Part shown: piece after piece, positions 1-5,944 of the stretch
Layout of the letters: each line of letters starts with the position of its first letter
How positions within the stretch are numbered: position 1 is the first letter of the stretch
DNA from: Atopobiaceae bacterium
GTDB taxonomy: Bacteria > Actinomycetota > Coriobacteriia > Coriobacteriales > Atopobiaceae
DNA: 8,308 bases
Assembly: GCA_015258485.1 (NCBI GenBank)
Contig: JABZIF010000045.1
Coordinates: forward strand, 1 to 8,308
Direction: 5' to 3'
Program-made: the position numbers and the translations under genes
The notes under the pieces: generated by a model
Database searches by the model: none
What the model was told of the DNA's origin: nothing
The model's input: only the letters and a program-made list of their open reading frames with translations

Positions 1-27
1 ATTGTTTCTGGCCTCATAGGAAGGTAA
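1..27 (+). CDS. Possible 3' end of metal-binding substrate-binding protein (partial)
   Basis: Frame 1 is open from the window edge to TAA at 25-27 and reads IVSGLIGR. Solute-binding proteins of Mn/Zn/Fe ABC importers often end in a similar short 'I..GL' tail, and the next two genes are the ATPase and permease of such an importer, so this is plausibly the end of the binding-protein gene. The fragment is only eight residues long. The call rests on position in the operon and reading frame rather than on homology, and the reading could be chance. Confidence 0.35.
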   Translation: MVSGLIGR

Positions 28-34
28 TAAGCTC

Positions 35-787
35 ATGATTCTTTCTGTTTCTCACCTCTTTGCTTGGTATGATAAAAACGATTGTGAGAAACCCATCATT
101 TCTGATGTGAATTTTTCGCTTTCAAAAGGAGATCTCTGCGCGCTTGTAGGTGTCAACGGAGCCGGTAAGTCAACACTCTTTAAAGCACTCATGGACATTA
201 TCCCCTACAAAGGATCAATTATTTGGAATGCGCAACCCATAAACTTTTCCCGCAAACAGGGAAAAGTTAGTTATGTTCCCCAAACAGAAACAATCGATGC
301 AACGTTTCCTCTTCTGGTAAAAGACGTTGTTATGCAAGGCAGATATACCCATCAAGGCTGGATGCGTATTCCTTCTAAACAAGACAAAAAGTTAGTAGCT
401 CAAGCTCTTCGGCGCGTTAATCTAGAACATCTTGCAGACCAACCGCTTGTCCAACTTTCTGGCGGACAGAGAAAGCGCGTATTTGTCGCACGTGGAATTG
501 CTCAAGACGCAGAGCTTCTATTTCTTGATGAACCATTTGCAGGTGTAGATGCCCGCTCTGAGTCTATCATCATTGAACAGCTCAACAATCTGAGCAAAGA
601 GGGCAAAACTCTGCTTGTCTCGATTCATGACATCAATTTGGCTCAACAAAAATTCCCACTTTGTTTGGTTATTAATAGAACCATTACTGCACAGGGATAT
701 TCAAAGGACATTCTTACCGATCAAGCTTTCATAGAGAATCTAGGTGTTTCAGAAAACGTTCACGTTGAGGAGGTACTTCATGCCTGA
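35..787 (+). CDS. Metal-ion (Mn/Zn/Fe-type) ABC transporter ATP-binding protein
   Basis: This is the ATPase subunit of a cluster-9-type ABC importer that powers uptake of a divalent metal through the membrane partner encoded next. Its 250 residues hold a complete nucleotide-binding domain: Walker A GVNGAGKST at 39-47, Q-loop VPQ at 81-83, signature LSGGQ at 141-145, Walker B LLFLDEP at 161-167, a D-loop beginning GVDARS, and the switch histidine in SIHD at H198. The FAGVDARSE wording and the length match the MntB/SitB/ZnuC-like ATPases. Metal specificity cannot be read from this subunit. The ATG at 35 follows AGGAAGG (18-24) by 10 nt. The 3' end overlaps the permease start by 8 bp, indicating translational coupling. 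No sign of damage is seen. Confidence 0.93.
   Translation: MILSVSHLFAWYDKNDCEKPIISDVNFSLSKGDLCALVGVNGAGKSTLFKALMDIIPYKGSIIWNAQPINFSRKQGKVSYVPQTETIDATFPLLVKDVVMQGRYTHQGWMRIPSKQDKKLVAQALRRVNLEHLADQPLVQLSGGQRKRVFVARGIAQDAELLFLDEPFAGVDARSESIIIEQLNNLSKEGKTLLVSIHDINLAQQKFPLCLVINRTITAQGYSKDILTDQAFIENLGVSENVHVEEVLHA
767..773 (+). promoter_or_regulatory. Ribosome binding site deciding the permease start
   Basis: GAGGAGG lies 6 nt before the ATG at 780 and inside the last codons of the ATPase gene. It supports the start at 780 over the upstream in-frame ATG at 744, which would add 12 residues (MFQKTFTLRRYF) and has no comparable site. Confidence 0.8.
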
Positions 788-1619
788 GGTAGATATCCTA
801 CAATATGCGTTTATGCAACGAGCACTCATTACAGGTGTTGCTACTGCATTAGTCTGTGGACTTTTGAGTTGCTGGATTACCTATATGGGCTGGTCACTCA
901 TGGGTGACGCCATCTCACACTCCATCCTTCCTGGCGTTGTAATTTCCCACTTACTCGGATTTCCATATCTCATAGGAGCTCTTGTCTTTGCCCTCATTAC
1001 TGTAGTCATGGTCGGCCAAATTAAGAAAACTCAAATCGTGAAACCTGATACAGCTATTGGCATTGTTTTTACTACGTTTTTTGCTTTGGGAACCGTTCTT
1101 ATTTCAAAGATTCCAAGTCAAATTAATTTGTCACATATTCTTTTTGGAAACCTTTTAGGCGTCACTACACCAGATATGCTACAAGTACTTTGCATTGGCC
1201 TTCCCATTGCACTTTTATTACTCTTAAAAAATAAAGACTTAACATTACTCTCATTTGATCAGACACAAGTACGAGCAATTGGCCTGTCTATCAAAACGCT
1301 CACGTCTCTCTTACTTATTGCTTTATCTCTCGCTATTGTTATATCCCTTCAAGCAGTTGGAGTCATCTTATCCGTCTCGCTCCTCATTGTGCCTGGCGCT
1401 TGTGCTCGTCTCCTTACCAAACAAATGAGACATATGCTCTGGATTTCTCCCCTCATTGCCACTCTTAGTGTGTTTATTGGAATCACCAACAGTTATTATT
1501 TGGATGCTTCTTCAGGCGGAATAATTGGACTCACACTCGGTATATTTTTTCTAATTATTTTTATTTTTAAAAATTTGCCAAAGCTTACTTTTTGGAATAT
1601 ACTAAAGAAAAAGAAGTAG
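780..1619 (+). CDS. Metal-ion ABC transporter permease (ZnuB/MntC-like ABC-3 family)
   Basis: This is the integral membrane subunit of the Mn/Zn/Fe importer and forms the translocation channel with the preceding ATPase. From the ATG at 780 it is 279 residues, normal for the ABC-3 family. It has several hydrophobic segments (about 14-36, 50-78, 92-108, 132-149, 171-206, 222-238, 247-264) and a lysine-rich C-terminus. Family hallmarks are the block MGDAISHSILPGV near residues 41-53, with its conserved Asp and His, the LLIVPGACARLL segment near 201-212, and the late DASSGG motif near 242-247 before the last helix. The start overlaps the ATPase stop. Metal identity is unknown, because the binding protein that would help decide it lies outside the window. 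Confidence 0.92.
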   Translation: MPEVDILQYAFMQRALITGVATALVCGLLSCWITYMGWSLMGDAISHSILPGVVISHLLGFPYLIGALVFALITVVMVGQIKKTQIVKPDTAIGIVFTTFFALGTVLISKIPSQINLSHILFGNLLGVTTPDMLQVLCIGLPIALLLLLKNKDLTLLSFDQTQVRAIGLSIKTLTSLLLIALSLAIVISLQAVGVILSVSLLIVPGACARLLTKQMRHMLWISPLIATLSVFIGITNSYYLDASSGGIIGLTLGIFFLIIFIFKNLPKLTFWNILKKKK

Positions 1620-1624
1620 GATTG

Positions 1625-1765
1625 ATGCAGACGCGTAATAATTCAACACAAGAATGTAACTCTAGGTCGTATGTACAAAAGCTTTTCCAAAGGCAGGCTC
1701 AGGCAGCGCTGAGGTCCTCCATTGGTCTTTTAGTTGGAGCATTGCTATTAACAGTTATTCACTAA
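1625..1765 (+). CDS. Unrecognised 46-residue ORF with hydrophobic C-terminus
   Basis: A short frame opens 5 nt after the permease stop, starting MQTRNNSTQE and ending LLLTVIH before TAA at 1763-1765. The first 30 or so residues are polar and basic (several Arg, Lys and Gln). The last 15 or so, from IGLLVGALLL onward, are strongly hydrophobic, which suggests a tail-anchored or single-span membrane miniprotein, although the span is short for a full helix. A weak Shine-Dalgarno (AGTAGGA, overlapping the permease stop) sits close to the ATG. I do not recognise the family. The position suggests co-transcription with the transporter, so it could be a small accessory subunit. It could also be a decayed gene end or a chance frame. 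Confidence 0.45.
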   Translation: MQTRNNSTQECNSRSYVQKLFQRQAQAALRSSIGLLVGALLLTVIH

Positions 1766-1810
1766 ATAAAAACAATTTCTAAACCTAAAACTACGCTCTA
1801 TAAATTACTT

Positions 1811-2092
1811 CTACTCTGCAGCTTTTGTTTTCTCACTAAGTTTTTTATCGATGAATACATAGAGATATCCAAGAGCAACAAATACTATAATTAAAATCCC
1901 AATAGTGAGAAGAACTGTGGGAACTCCTAATGTATCAAAGTCCATAAAACCATATGGCCAGCGGGTATTCTCTTTGACACTTACGCCAAAACAGGTCGCT
2001 AGCACAACAATATATGCAAAGTAAGCAAGTGGATATAACAGCCAAATAAGAGGTTCTTTATTAACGTAATTAAGTAAGCAATAGTCTATTGT
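1811..2092 (-). pseudogene. C-terminal remnant of a Pr6Pr-type membrane protein
   Basis: The minus-strand frame is open from about 2092 to TAG at 1811-1813. It encodes about 94 residues that look like the last two membrane segments of the Pr6Pr family (named for six predicted helices, usually around 200 residues). One segment runs from EPLIWLLYPLAYFAY. Then come a short loop containing RWPYGFMDFDTLG and a second long helix ending in GYLYVFIDKKL. The front half of the protein is missing. The stop that closes the frame upstream (2093-2095) lies inside the 3' end of the neighbouring 258-residue gene. There is no ATG. The only usual initiator is a GTG at 2003-2005, inside the first remaining helix and without a credible ribosome binding site. 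The best reading is a deletion relic rather than a 64-residue gene. The family assignment is from memory of the motif pattern. Confidence 0.62.
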
Positions 2093-2862
2093 TCAAGTAA
2101 ATCCTGTACATCATAGGTGTACGATTTAATGCGATCATAGGCAATCTTTTGCCATTCTTCCTGGAAGATACCAGGTGCTGATTCAAAGAAACTAGAGTCC
2201 ATATAGCGAACAATAATAAACTCTCCAGTTTTTTGATCCCAATTGTTGCCTTTACTAAAATCTATACCATGGCCAGTATTTCTTGTTATTACTGCCTCGA
2301 GTACAGGAAGCGTCAACTCATTAGCAGGAACTACCATATCAGGCTTATCAAAAAATCCACCTTTTTCCTTTGTATAAATACCAAGAGTATTTATTGCGCC
2401 TCCCGCTGCACACCGGACTCTCTTAATATCTGCAAGTTTAATCTGATGCTTTTTCCCCGTAATAACACCATTATCAAGCGAGATTTGTTTCTCTTTCAAA
2501 TTAAATCCAAGAGTTACCCCAAGAGTATCTAAGTTATTTGGAAACTCGTCAGTAAGCTTGTTAGCTGCAAAGGCTATTAAAATAGACTTAGTCTCAAGAA
2601 TATTGTGACCAGTTCCTCTATCTTTTACATCAGTATCGATTTCATACTTATTCACGCCATTAAGGTCTCTAAAGAAAATAGTATACGGACCGTTAGAAGT
2701 TCCATAATTCATTACATGAATAGCACCAATCTCAGAAAATGGAACTGCAATCTCAGGCTTTCCATTTCCTGGAACATAATGCATATCATTTTTAGTAACA
2801 GTGAAGGAGTATTTATTGTCACAACTAATTGATACTTGTCTGTCATCAAAAATTGTTCGCAT
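2086..2862 (-). CDS. Unrecognised soluble 258-residue protein, possibly two tandem PH-like domains
   Basis: I do not recognise this family with certainty. The protein has no signal peptide or membrane helix, so it is probably cytoplasmic. Two halves share a loose pattern. Near residues 20-100 a run of beta strands includes EIAVPFSEIGAIHV and YTIFFRDL and is followed by a helix (KSILIAFAANKL). Near 125-195 IKLADIKRVRCAAGG and TLGIYTKEK are followed by a helix (LPVLEAVITR). This strand-rich pattern ending in a helix resembles bacterial PH-like modules, which is inference only. A charged helical tail follows (about 225-258). The ATG at 2862 is preceded by GGAGG (complement of 2873-2877) about 10 nt away, a good start. 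The gene is transcribed divergently from apbE, and its 3' end abuts the membrane-protein remnant, so the original downstream gene has probably lost its front half here. Confidence 0.75.
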   Translation of the reverse strand: MRTIFDDRQVSISCDNKYSFTVTKNDMHYVPGNGKPEIAVPFSEIGAIHVMNYGTSNGPYTIFFRDLNGVNKYEIDTDVKDRGTGHNILETKSILIAFAANKLTDEFPNNLDTLGVTLGFNLKEKQISLDNGVITGKKHQIKLADIKRVRCAAGGAINTLGIYTKEKGGFFDKPDMVVPANELTLPVLEAVITRNTGHGIDFSKGNNWDQKTGEFIIVRYMDSSFFESAPGIFQEEWQKIAYDRIKSYTYDVQDLLEQ

Positions 2863-2913
2863 GTACTCTTAACCTCCATAGTAATGGATTAGGAATAAAA
2901 ACACATTAACAAA

Positions 2914-2919
2914 ATTATA
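2914..2919 (-). promoter_or_regulatory. Candidate -10 box for the 258-residue gene
   Basis: The complement reads TATAAT about 50 bp upstream of the gene start, in a run that also contains TATTAT and TATATT on the same strand. No convincing -35 hexamer sits at 16-18 bp from any of them (the best is TTCAGT before TATTAT), so the exact promoter is uncertain. Confidence 0.35.
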
Positions 2920-2957
2920 TAATATAGCTGGCAAAAAAACACTGAATGAAGCTACTG

Positions 2958-2977
2958 TTCTATATAATTGAATAGAA
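2958..2977 (+). promoter_or_regulatory. Candidate apbE promoter -10 within an inverted repeat (possible operator)
   Basis: TATAAT at 2963-2968 is a perfect -10 match, 70 bp before the apbE start, with no good -35 hexamer. It is embedded in the inverted repeat TTCTAT-8 nt-ATAGAA (2958-2963 and 2972-2977). The 9-mer AATAGAATC beginning at the right arm (2971-2979) recurs at 3002-3010, 31 bp downstream or about three helical turns. A regulator could bind here, but in such AT-rich sequence this remains a suggestion. Confidence 0.3.
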
Positions 2978-3038
2978 TCGAACTTTATCGCTAAACTTCT
3001 TAATAGAATCTGTATGCTCTAAGAGAAATGCGACCAAA

Positions 3039-4016
3039 ATGGATTTTGTTTCCAGAACAACACATCTAATGGGTGCGACCATCACCATCTCCATTGTACC
3101 TACCTTTGCAGAACCGCAATTCACTGATAGAAATGCCGATTCTAACGTTGCCTATGCCGAACATCTTTTAGACAAAGTGTTCAATTTACTTCAAATCTAT
3201 AATCAACGATTCAGTGCAAACGACATGGACTCAGAGCTTATGCAGATTAATCTAGCTGCAGGAAAACAACCCATTGAAGTAAACCCTGAACTGTTTGAAC
3301 TTATCAAAATCGGAAAAACACATAGCCTGCATCCAAAAAGTCATCTGAATATTGCCCTTGGCCCTCTTGTGCAAACCTGGAGAATTGGTTTTTCCGATGC
3401 TCGTATCCCAAACCAGACCGAACTAGAACAAGCACTGCTACTCACTGACCCAACTGATATTAAACTTGATGCTTCAAACTGCACAGTATTCCTGGACAAA
3501 CGAGGAATGAAACTAGACTTAGGATGTTTAGCAAAAGGATATATTGCTGACAAACTTGCAGATTATCTAAAAAATCAAAAAGTTACTTCCGCAATCATCA
3601 ATCTTGGCGGTACTATTAGAACAATTGGTACTAATGAACTAACAAATAGATTTTGGCGCATTGGTATCCAAAATCCGCTCAAACCTCGGGGAACCAACCT
3701 AGCGGTTTTGCCAATCCAAAACCAATCCGTGGTGACCTCTGGCGTATATGAAAGGAAACTACAGGTAAACGGAAAGTCATATCACCATATTCTTGATAGA
3801 AAAACAGGTTATCCAACACAAACTCAAGTAACAAGCCTCACTATTGTCTCTGATACTTCACTTGACGGAGAAATCTGGACTACACGTCTATTTGGTGAGA
3901 AACCACACGACATCCTGGAATATGTTGAAAAAGAATCAGGCATCGATGCGTTTATTATCACGGAAGAAAATCGTGTCTACCATTCATCTGGTATTGCACC
4001 CGAACTAGTCTTTTAA
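3039..4016 (+). CDS. apbE: FAD:protein FMN transferase (ApbE family)
   Basis: ApbE enzymes cut FAD and attach its FMN half through a phosphoester bond to a Ser or Thr in target flavoproteins, using Mg2+. The 325 residues cover the full family domain: THLMGATITISI at the N-terminus, NIALGPLVQTW near 104-114, LDLGCLAKGYIAD at 159-171, NLGGTIR at 188-194, TSGVYER at 233-239, and HHILDRKTGYP at 249-259. No lipoprotein or export signal is present, so it should act in the cytoplasm, unlike many exported ApbE proteins. Where many relatives have D-A-D-A-L-S-T before the last helix, this one reads LDGEIWTT (275-282), placing Glu at the usual metal-ligand Asp. This may be a subfamily trait. The ATG at 3039 has only a weak AAGAGA 12 nt away, but the family homology begins at once. 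It heads a three-gene operon whose last product carries a candidate FMN acceptor motif. Confidence 0.93.
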   Translation: MDFVSRTTHLMGATITISIVPTFAEPQFTDRNADSNVAYAEHLLDKVFNLLQIYNQRFSANDMDSELMQINLAAGKQPIEVNPELFELIKIGKTHSLHPKSHLNIALGPLVQTWRIGFSDARIPNQTELEQALLLTDPTDIKLDASNCTVFLDKRGMKLDLGCLAKGYIADKLADYLKNQKVTSAIINLGGTIRTIGTNELTNRFWRIGIQNPLKPRGTNLAVLPIQNQSVVTSGVYERKLQVNGKSYHHILDRKTGYPTQTQVTSLTIVSDTSLDGEIWTTRLFGEKPHDILEYVEKESGIDAFIITEENRVYHSSGIAPELVF

Positions 4017-4034
4017 ACCCAGAAAGGACTTACA

Positions 4035-4643
4035 ATGCTCAAGTTTATTGGCATCATAGGTACCAATTCAAAAGAGTCAACTAATCGAACACTTCTACAA
4101 TTCATACAAAAGCATTTTGCTGATAAAGCAACCATTGAGCTGGTAGAAATCGATAACATTCCTCTGTTTAATAAACCAGCAAAAATGAGAGTACCTAAAG
4201 CTATTGCTGAATTAGCAGATAAAATTGAAGCAGCCGATGGCGTTATCATTGCCACTCCAGAGTACGACCATGCCATCCCAGCAGCATTGCAAAGCGCTCT
4301 GGCATGGCTTTCCTATGGCATCTTTCCTATGGTCAACAAACCTGTCATGATTGTAGGCGCTTCTCACGGCACACTTGGATCTTCTCGTGCACAACTTCAA
4401 CTAAGACAAATCCTAGATGCCCCAGAACTCAAAGCTGCCGTTATGCCCAGTTCTGAATTCTTACTAGGCCGCTCTCTTGAGGCATTTGACGAGAAGGGCA
4501 ACTTAAAAGATAAGGCTATCGTAAAAAAGCTTGACGCCCTTTTTGACGACTTCCGCCTCTTTGTCAAATTAAACGAGAAAATGGCTGCATCAAGAGAACT
4601 CCTTCGCAAAGAAGCCGAAAACTTTGACTGGGAAAATCTTTAA
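4035..4643 (+). CDS. NAD(P)H-dependent FMN reductase-type flavoprotein
   Basis: This is a 202-residue flavodoxin-like protein of the NADPH-dependent FMN reductase family (FMN_red), expected to bind FMN and to accept hydride from NAD(P)H. The phosphate-binding loop is GTNSKESTNR at 9-18. The flavin-contacting signature TPEYDHAIPAALQSALAWLS spans 74-93 (family form PEYN.S.P..LKN..DW.S). KPVMIVGAS at 102-110 and the following SSRAQLQLRQIL complete the fold. The C-terminal 40 residues are a charged helix. AGAAAGGA (4021-4028) sits 6 nt before the ATG, and the apbE stop is 18 bp upstream, so the two are co-transcribed. It is closely similar to the N-terminal domain of the next gene, implying tandem duplication. 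It has no FMN-acceptor-like motif at its end. The electron acceptor is unknown: free flavin, a quinone, or the neighbouring fusion protein are all possible. Confidence 0.9.
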   Translation: MLKFIGIIGTNSKESTNRTLLQFIQKHFADKATIELVEIDNIPLFNKPAKMRVPKAIAELADKIEAADGVIIATPEYDHAIPAALQSALAWLSYGIFPMVNKPVMIVGASHGTLGSSRAQLQLRQILDAPELKAAVMPSSEFLLGRSLEAFDEKGNLKDKAIVKKLDALFDDFRLFVKLNEKMAASRELLRKEAENFDWENL

Positions 4644-4649
4644 AGTTTG

Positions 4650-4655
4650 AAAGGA
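4650..4655 (+). promoter_or_regulatory. Ribosome binding site deciding the start of the fusion reductase
   Basis: AAAGGA lies 9 nt before the ATG at 4665 and selects that start. The in-frame TTG at 4647 would put this site inside the gene and add six residues that have no counterpart in the paralogue next door. Confidence 0.75.
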
Positions 4656-4664
4656 ATCGTCACT

Positions 4665-5876
4665 ATGAAGTTTGTTGGAATCGTTGGCTCAAATGCAAAG
4701 ATTTCCTATAACCGTAAATTGCTGCATTTCATCAAAATGCATTTTGCAAAACAGTTTGAACTCGAAATCCTAGAAATCGATAACATCCCTCTTTTTAATC
4801 AAGATGAAAAATGGGATGAGAACTTTCAACTTCGACTGCTCTACAACAAGATTACCCGCGCTGATGGCGTAATTATCGCAACTCCAGAACACAATCACAC
4901 CATTTCACCCGCACTAAAAAGCGTTATTGAATGGCTTTCATATGACGTCCATCCTTTTGAAAACAAACCTGTCATGATTGTAGGAGCTTCCTACTACGAT
5001 CAGGGAACTTCTCGCTCACAGATTCATTTAAGAAAAATCCTCGACGCTCCTGGCGTTAATGCTTATGTTTTACCCGGTAACGAATTTCTACTCGGAAAGG
5101 CTAAAAAGGCCTTTGACGAAGACGGCAACATTATTGACGAACGTACGATAAGTTTCCTTGGACTCTGCCTAGACAATTTTATGAAGTACGTAGATGTGGT
5201 TTCCAAGTTGAAAAAGCCAAAGCCAATTGAACATGAAGATCTTGATGTTACTAATCCTATTGAAACTACTATCCAGGGTATTGATCCAGACGATCCTGAT
5301 TGGGTCGAGAAAGCCGCTGAACTTGTTGGCGCAGTCTCGGGCGATACGTATGTAAAGCTTGATCATGGTATTTTAACCGTTAAACAAATTGACATGTTCT
5401 TAAAAGCAATGCCTTTTGAACTTACCTACGCAGACGACAATAACCAATTCCTTTACTACAACAACGTTCACGACAATCCAGATACCATGCTGGCAAAACG
5501 CGTACCTGAGCAGTCGGGTGACCGTCTCTCCACGGTTCATAGTTCGCTTCCTGAAGACCGCATGAAAAACGTTGAATATGTCATTGGTGTACTCCGCAAT
5601 GGAGACAAAGAATACGTCCGTACTATTGTTCCTGGTACACCAGAAACTATTATCAACACCCATAACTATCAAGCAATGTACTATCCAGATGGTTCATACG
5701 CTGGTATTAACGAGCTTGTCTTTAACTTTAAGCCATGGCTTGACTGGTATCTACAAACTACTGGCCAGCGCCTTGTCGGCGGAACGGGAATGCCCATGCC
5801 TCCTACAGGAGCACCAAGTGGTAATACAGATGGATCAAATTCAAACGTTGATGCAACCTCTGGGGCAAGTGCTTAA
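4665..5876 (+). CDS. FMN reductase-PAS-like fusion flavoprotein with C-terminal flavinylation motif
   Basis: From the ATG at 4665 the protein is 403 residues. Residues 1-180 are an FMN_red domain paralogous to the preceding gene: GSNAKISYNR at 8-17, TPEHNHTISPALKSVIEWLS at 73-92, KPVMIVGAS at 101-109. An acidic linker (about 185-235) leads to a PAS-like domain at about 236-366. LTVKQIDMFLKAMPFELTYA, then FLYYNN, a histidine at 292 (VHSS) and YPDGSYAGINE match the PAS_10/DUF438 type of sensor domain. After GQRLVGG comes a flexible tail rich in Pro, Gly, Ser and Asn (about 372-395). The final residues D396-A-T-S-G-A-S402-A fit the ApbE acceptor motif D-x-x-[S/T]-G-A-[S/T], so S402 is the predicted site of covalent FMN. 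No export signal is seen. The start lies 21 bp after the previous stop, and apbE heads the same operon. Domain calls are strong for FMN_red and good for PAS. Modification is an inference, and the electron acceptor is unknown. Confidence 0.88.
   Translation: MKFVGIVGSNAKISYNRKLLHFIKMHFAKQFELEILEIDNIPLFNQDEKWDENFQLRLLYNKITRADGVIIATPEHNHTISPALKSVIEWLSYDVHPFENKPVMIVGASYYDQGTSRSQIHLRKILDAPGVNAYVLPGNEFLLGKAKKAFDEDGNIIDERTISFLGLCLDNFMKYVDVVSKLKKPKPIEHEDLDVTNPIETTIQGIDPDDPDWVEKAAELVGAVSGDTYVKLDHGILTVKQIDMFLKAMPFELTYADDNNQFLYYNNVHDNPDTMLAKRVPEQSGDRLSTVHSSLPEDRMKNVEYVIGVLRNGDKEYVRTIVPGTPETIINTHNYQAMYYPDGSYAGINELVFNFKPWLDWYLQTTGQRLVGGTGMPMPPTGAPSGNTDGSNSNVDATSGASA
5840..5873 (+). other. Segment coding for the predicted covalent-FMN acceptor tail
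   Basis: This stretch covers the last coding positions of the fusion reductase. The motif DATSGASA occupies codons 396-403, with Ser402, the penultimate residue, as predicted acceptor. It follows an Asn/Ser-rich stretch (GSNSNV), so the group would sit on a mobile arm. The sequence shows the motif. That ApbE uses it is inferred from the known acceptor pattern and the operon. Confidence 0.65.
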
Positions 5877-5908
5877 CTTATTGCAAACTTTACATAGAAG
5901 TACTTATT

Positions 5909-5944
5909 CAAATTCCCCAACAAACTTGTTTGTTAGGGAATTTG
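5909..5944. terminator. Hairpin between convergent operons, likely bidirectional terminator
   Basis: A 16-bp stem with one C/A mismatch pairs CAAATTCCCCAACAAA (5909-5924) with TTTGTTAGGGAATTTG (5929-5944) around a CTTG loop. It begins 32 bp after the stop of the fusion reductase and ends at the base before the mog/moaB stop codon (5945-5947). It therefore sits at the meeting point of two convergent operons. A long uridine tract is missing on both sides, so termination efficiency is uncertain. Confidence 0.65.

Noticed and set aside
744..779. N-terminal extension of the permease from ATG 744
   Set aside because: No ribosome binding site and a polar, non-family leader. GAGGAGG before 780 marks the better start.
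1698..1713. CTCAG-6 nt-CTGAG inverted repeat as a terminator of the transporter operon
   Set aside because: Stem of only 5 bp, no following T-run, and it lies inside the small ORF.
1766..1810. Terminator between the transporter operon and the convergent remnant
   Set aside because: The 45-bp gap is AT-rich but shows no GC-containing hairpin on either strand.
1811..2005. A complete 64-residue gene starting at GTG
   Set aside because: The GTG lies inside a hydrophobic segment. The coding similarity continues upstream to about 2092 with no start codon, so it is treated as part of a remnant.
2233..2832. Plus-strand open frames opposite the 258-residue gene
   Set aside because: Antisense shadows without ribosome binding sites or recognisable domains. 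The minus-strand frame has a strong start and coherent protein.
3028..3069. ATG at 3028 as apbE start
   Set aside because: It is in another frame and meets a TAA within 14 codons. The ApbE frame starts at 3039.
4647..4664. TTG start for the fusion reductase
   Set aside because: The ATG at 4665 has a well-placed AAAGGA and aligns with the start of the paralogue.
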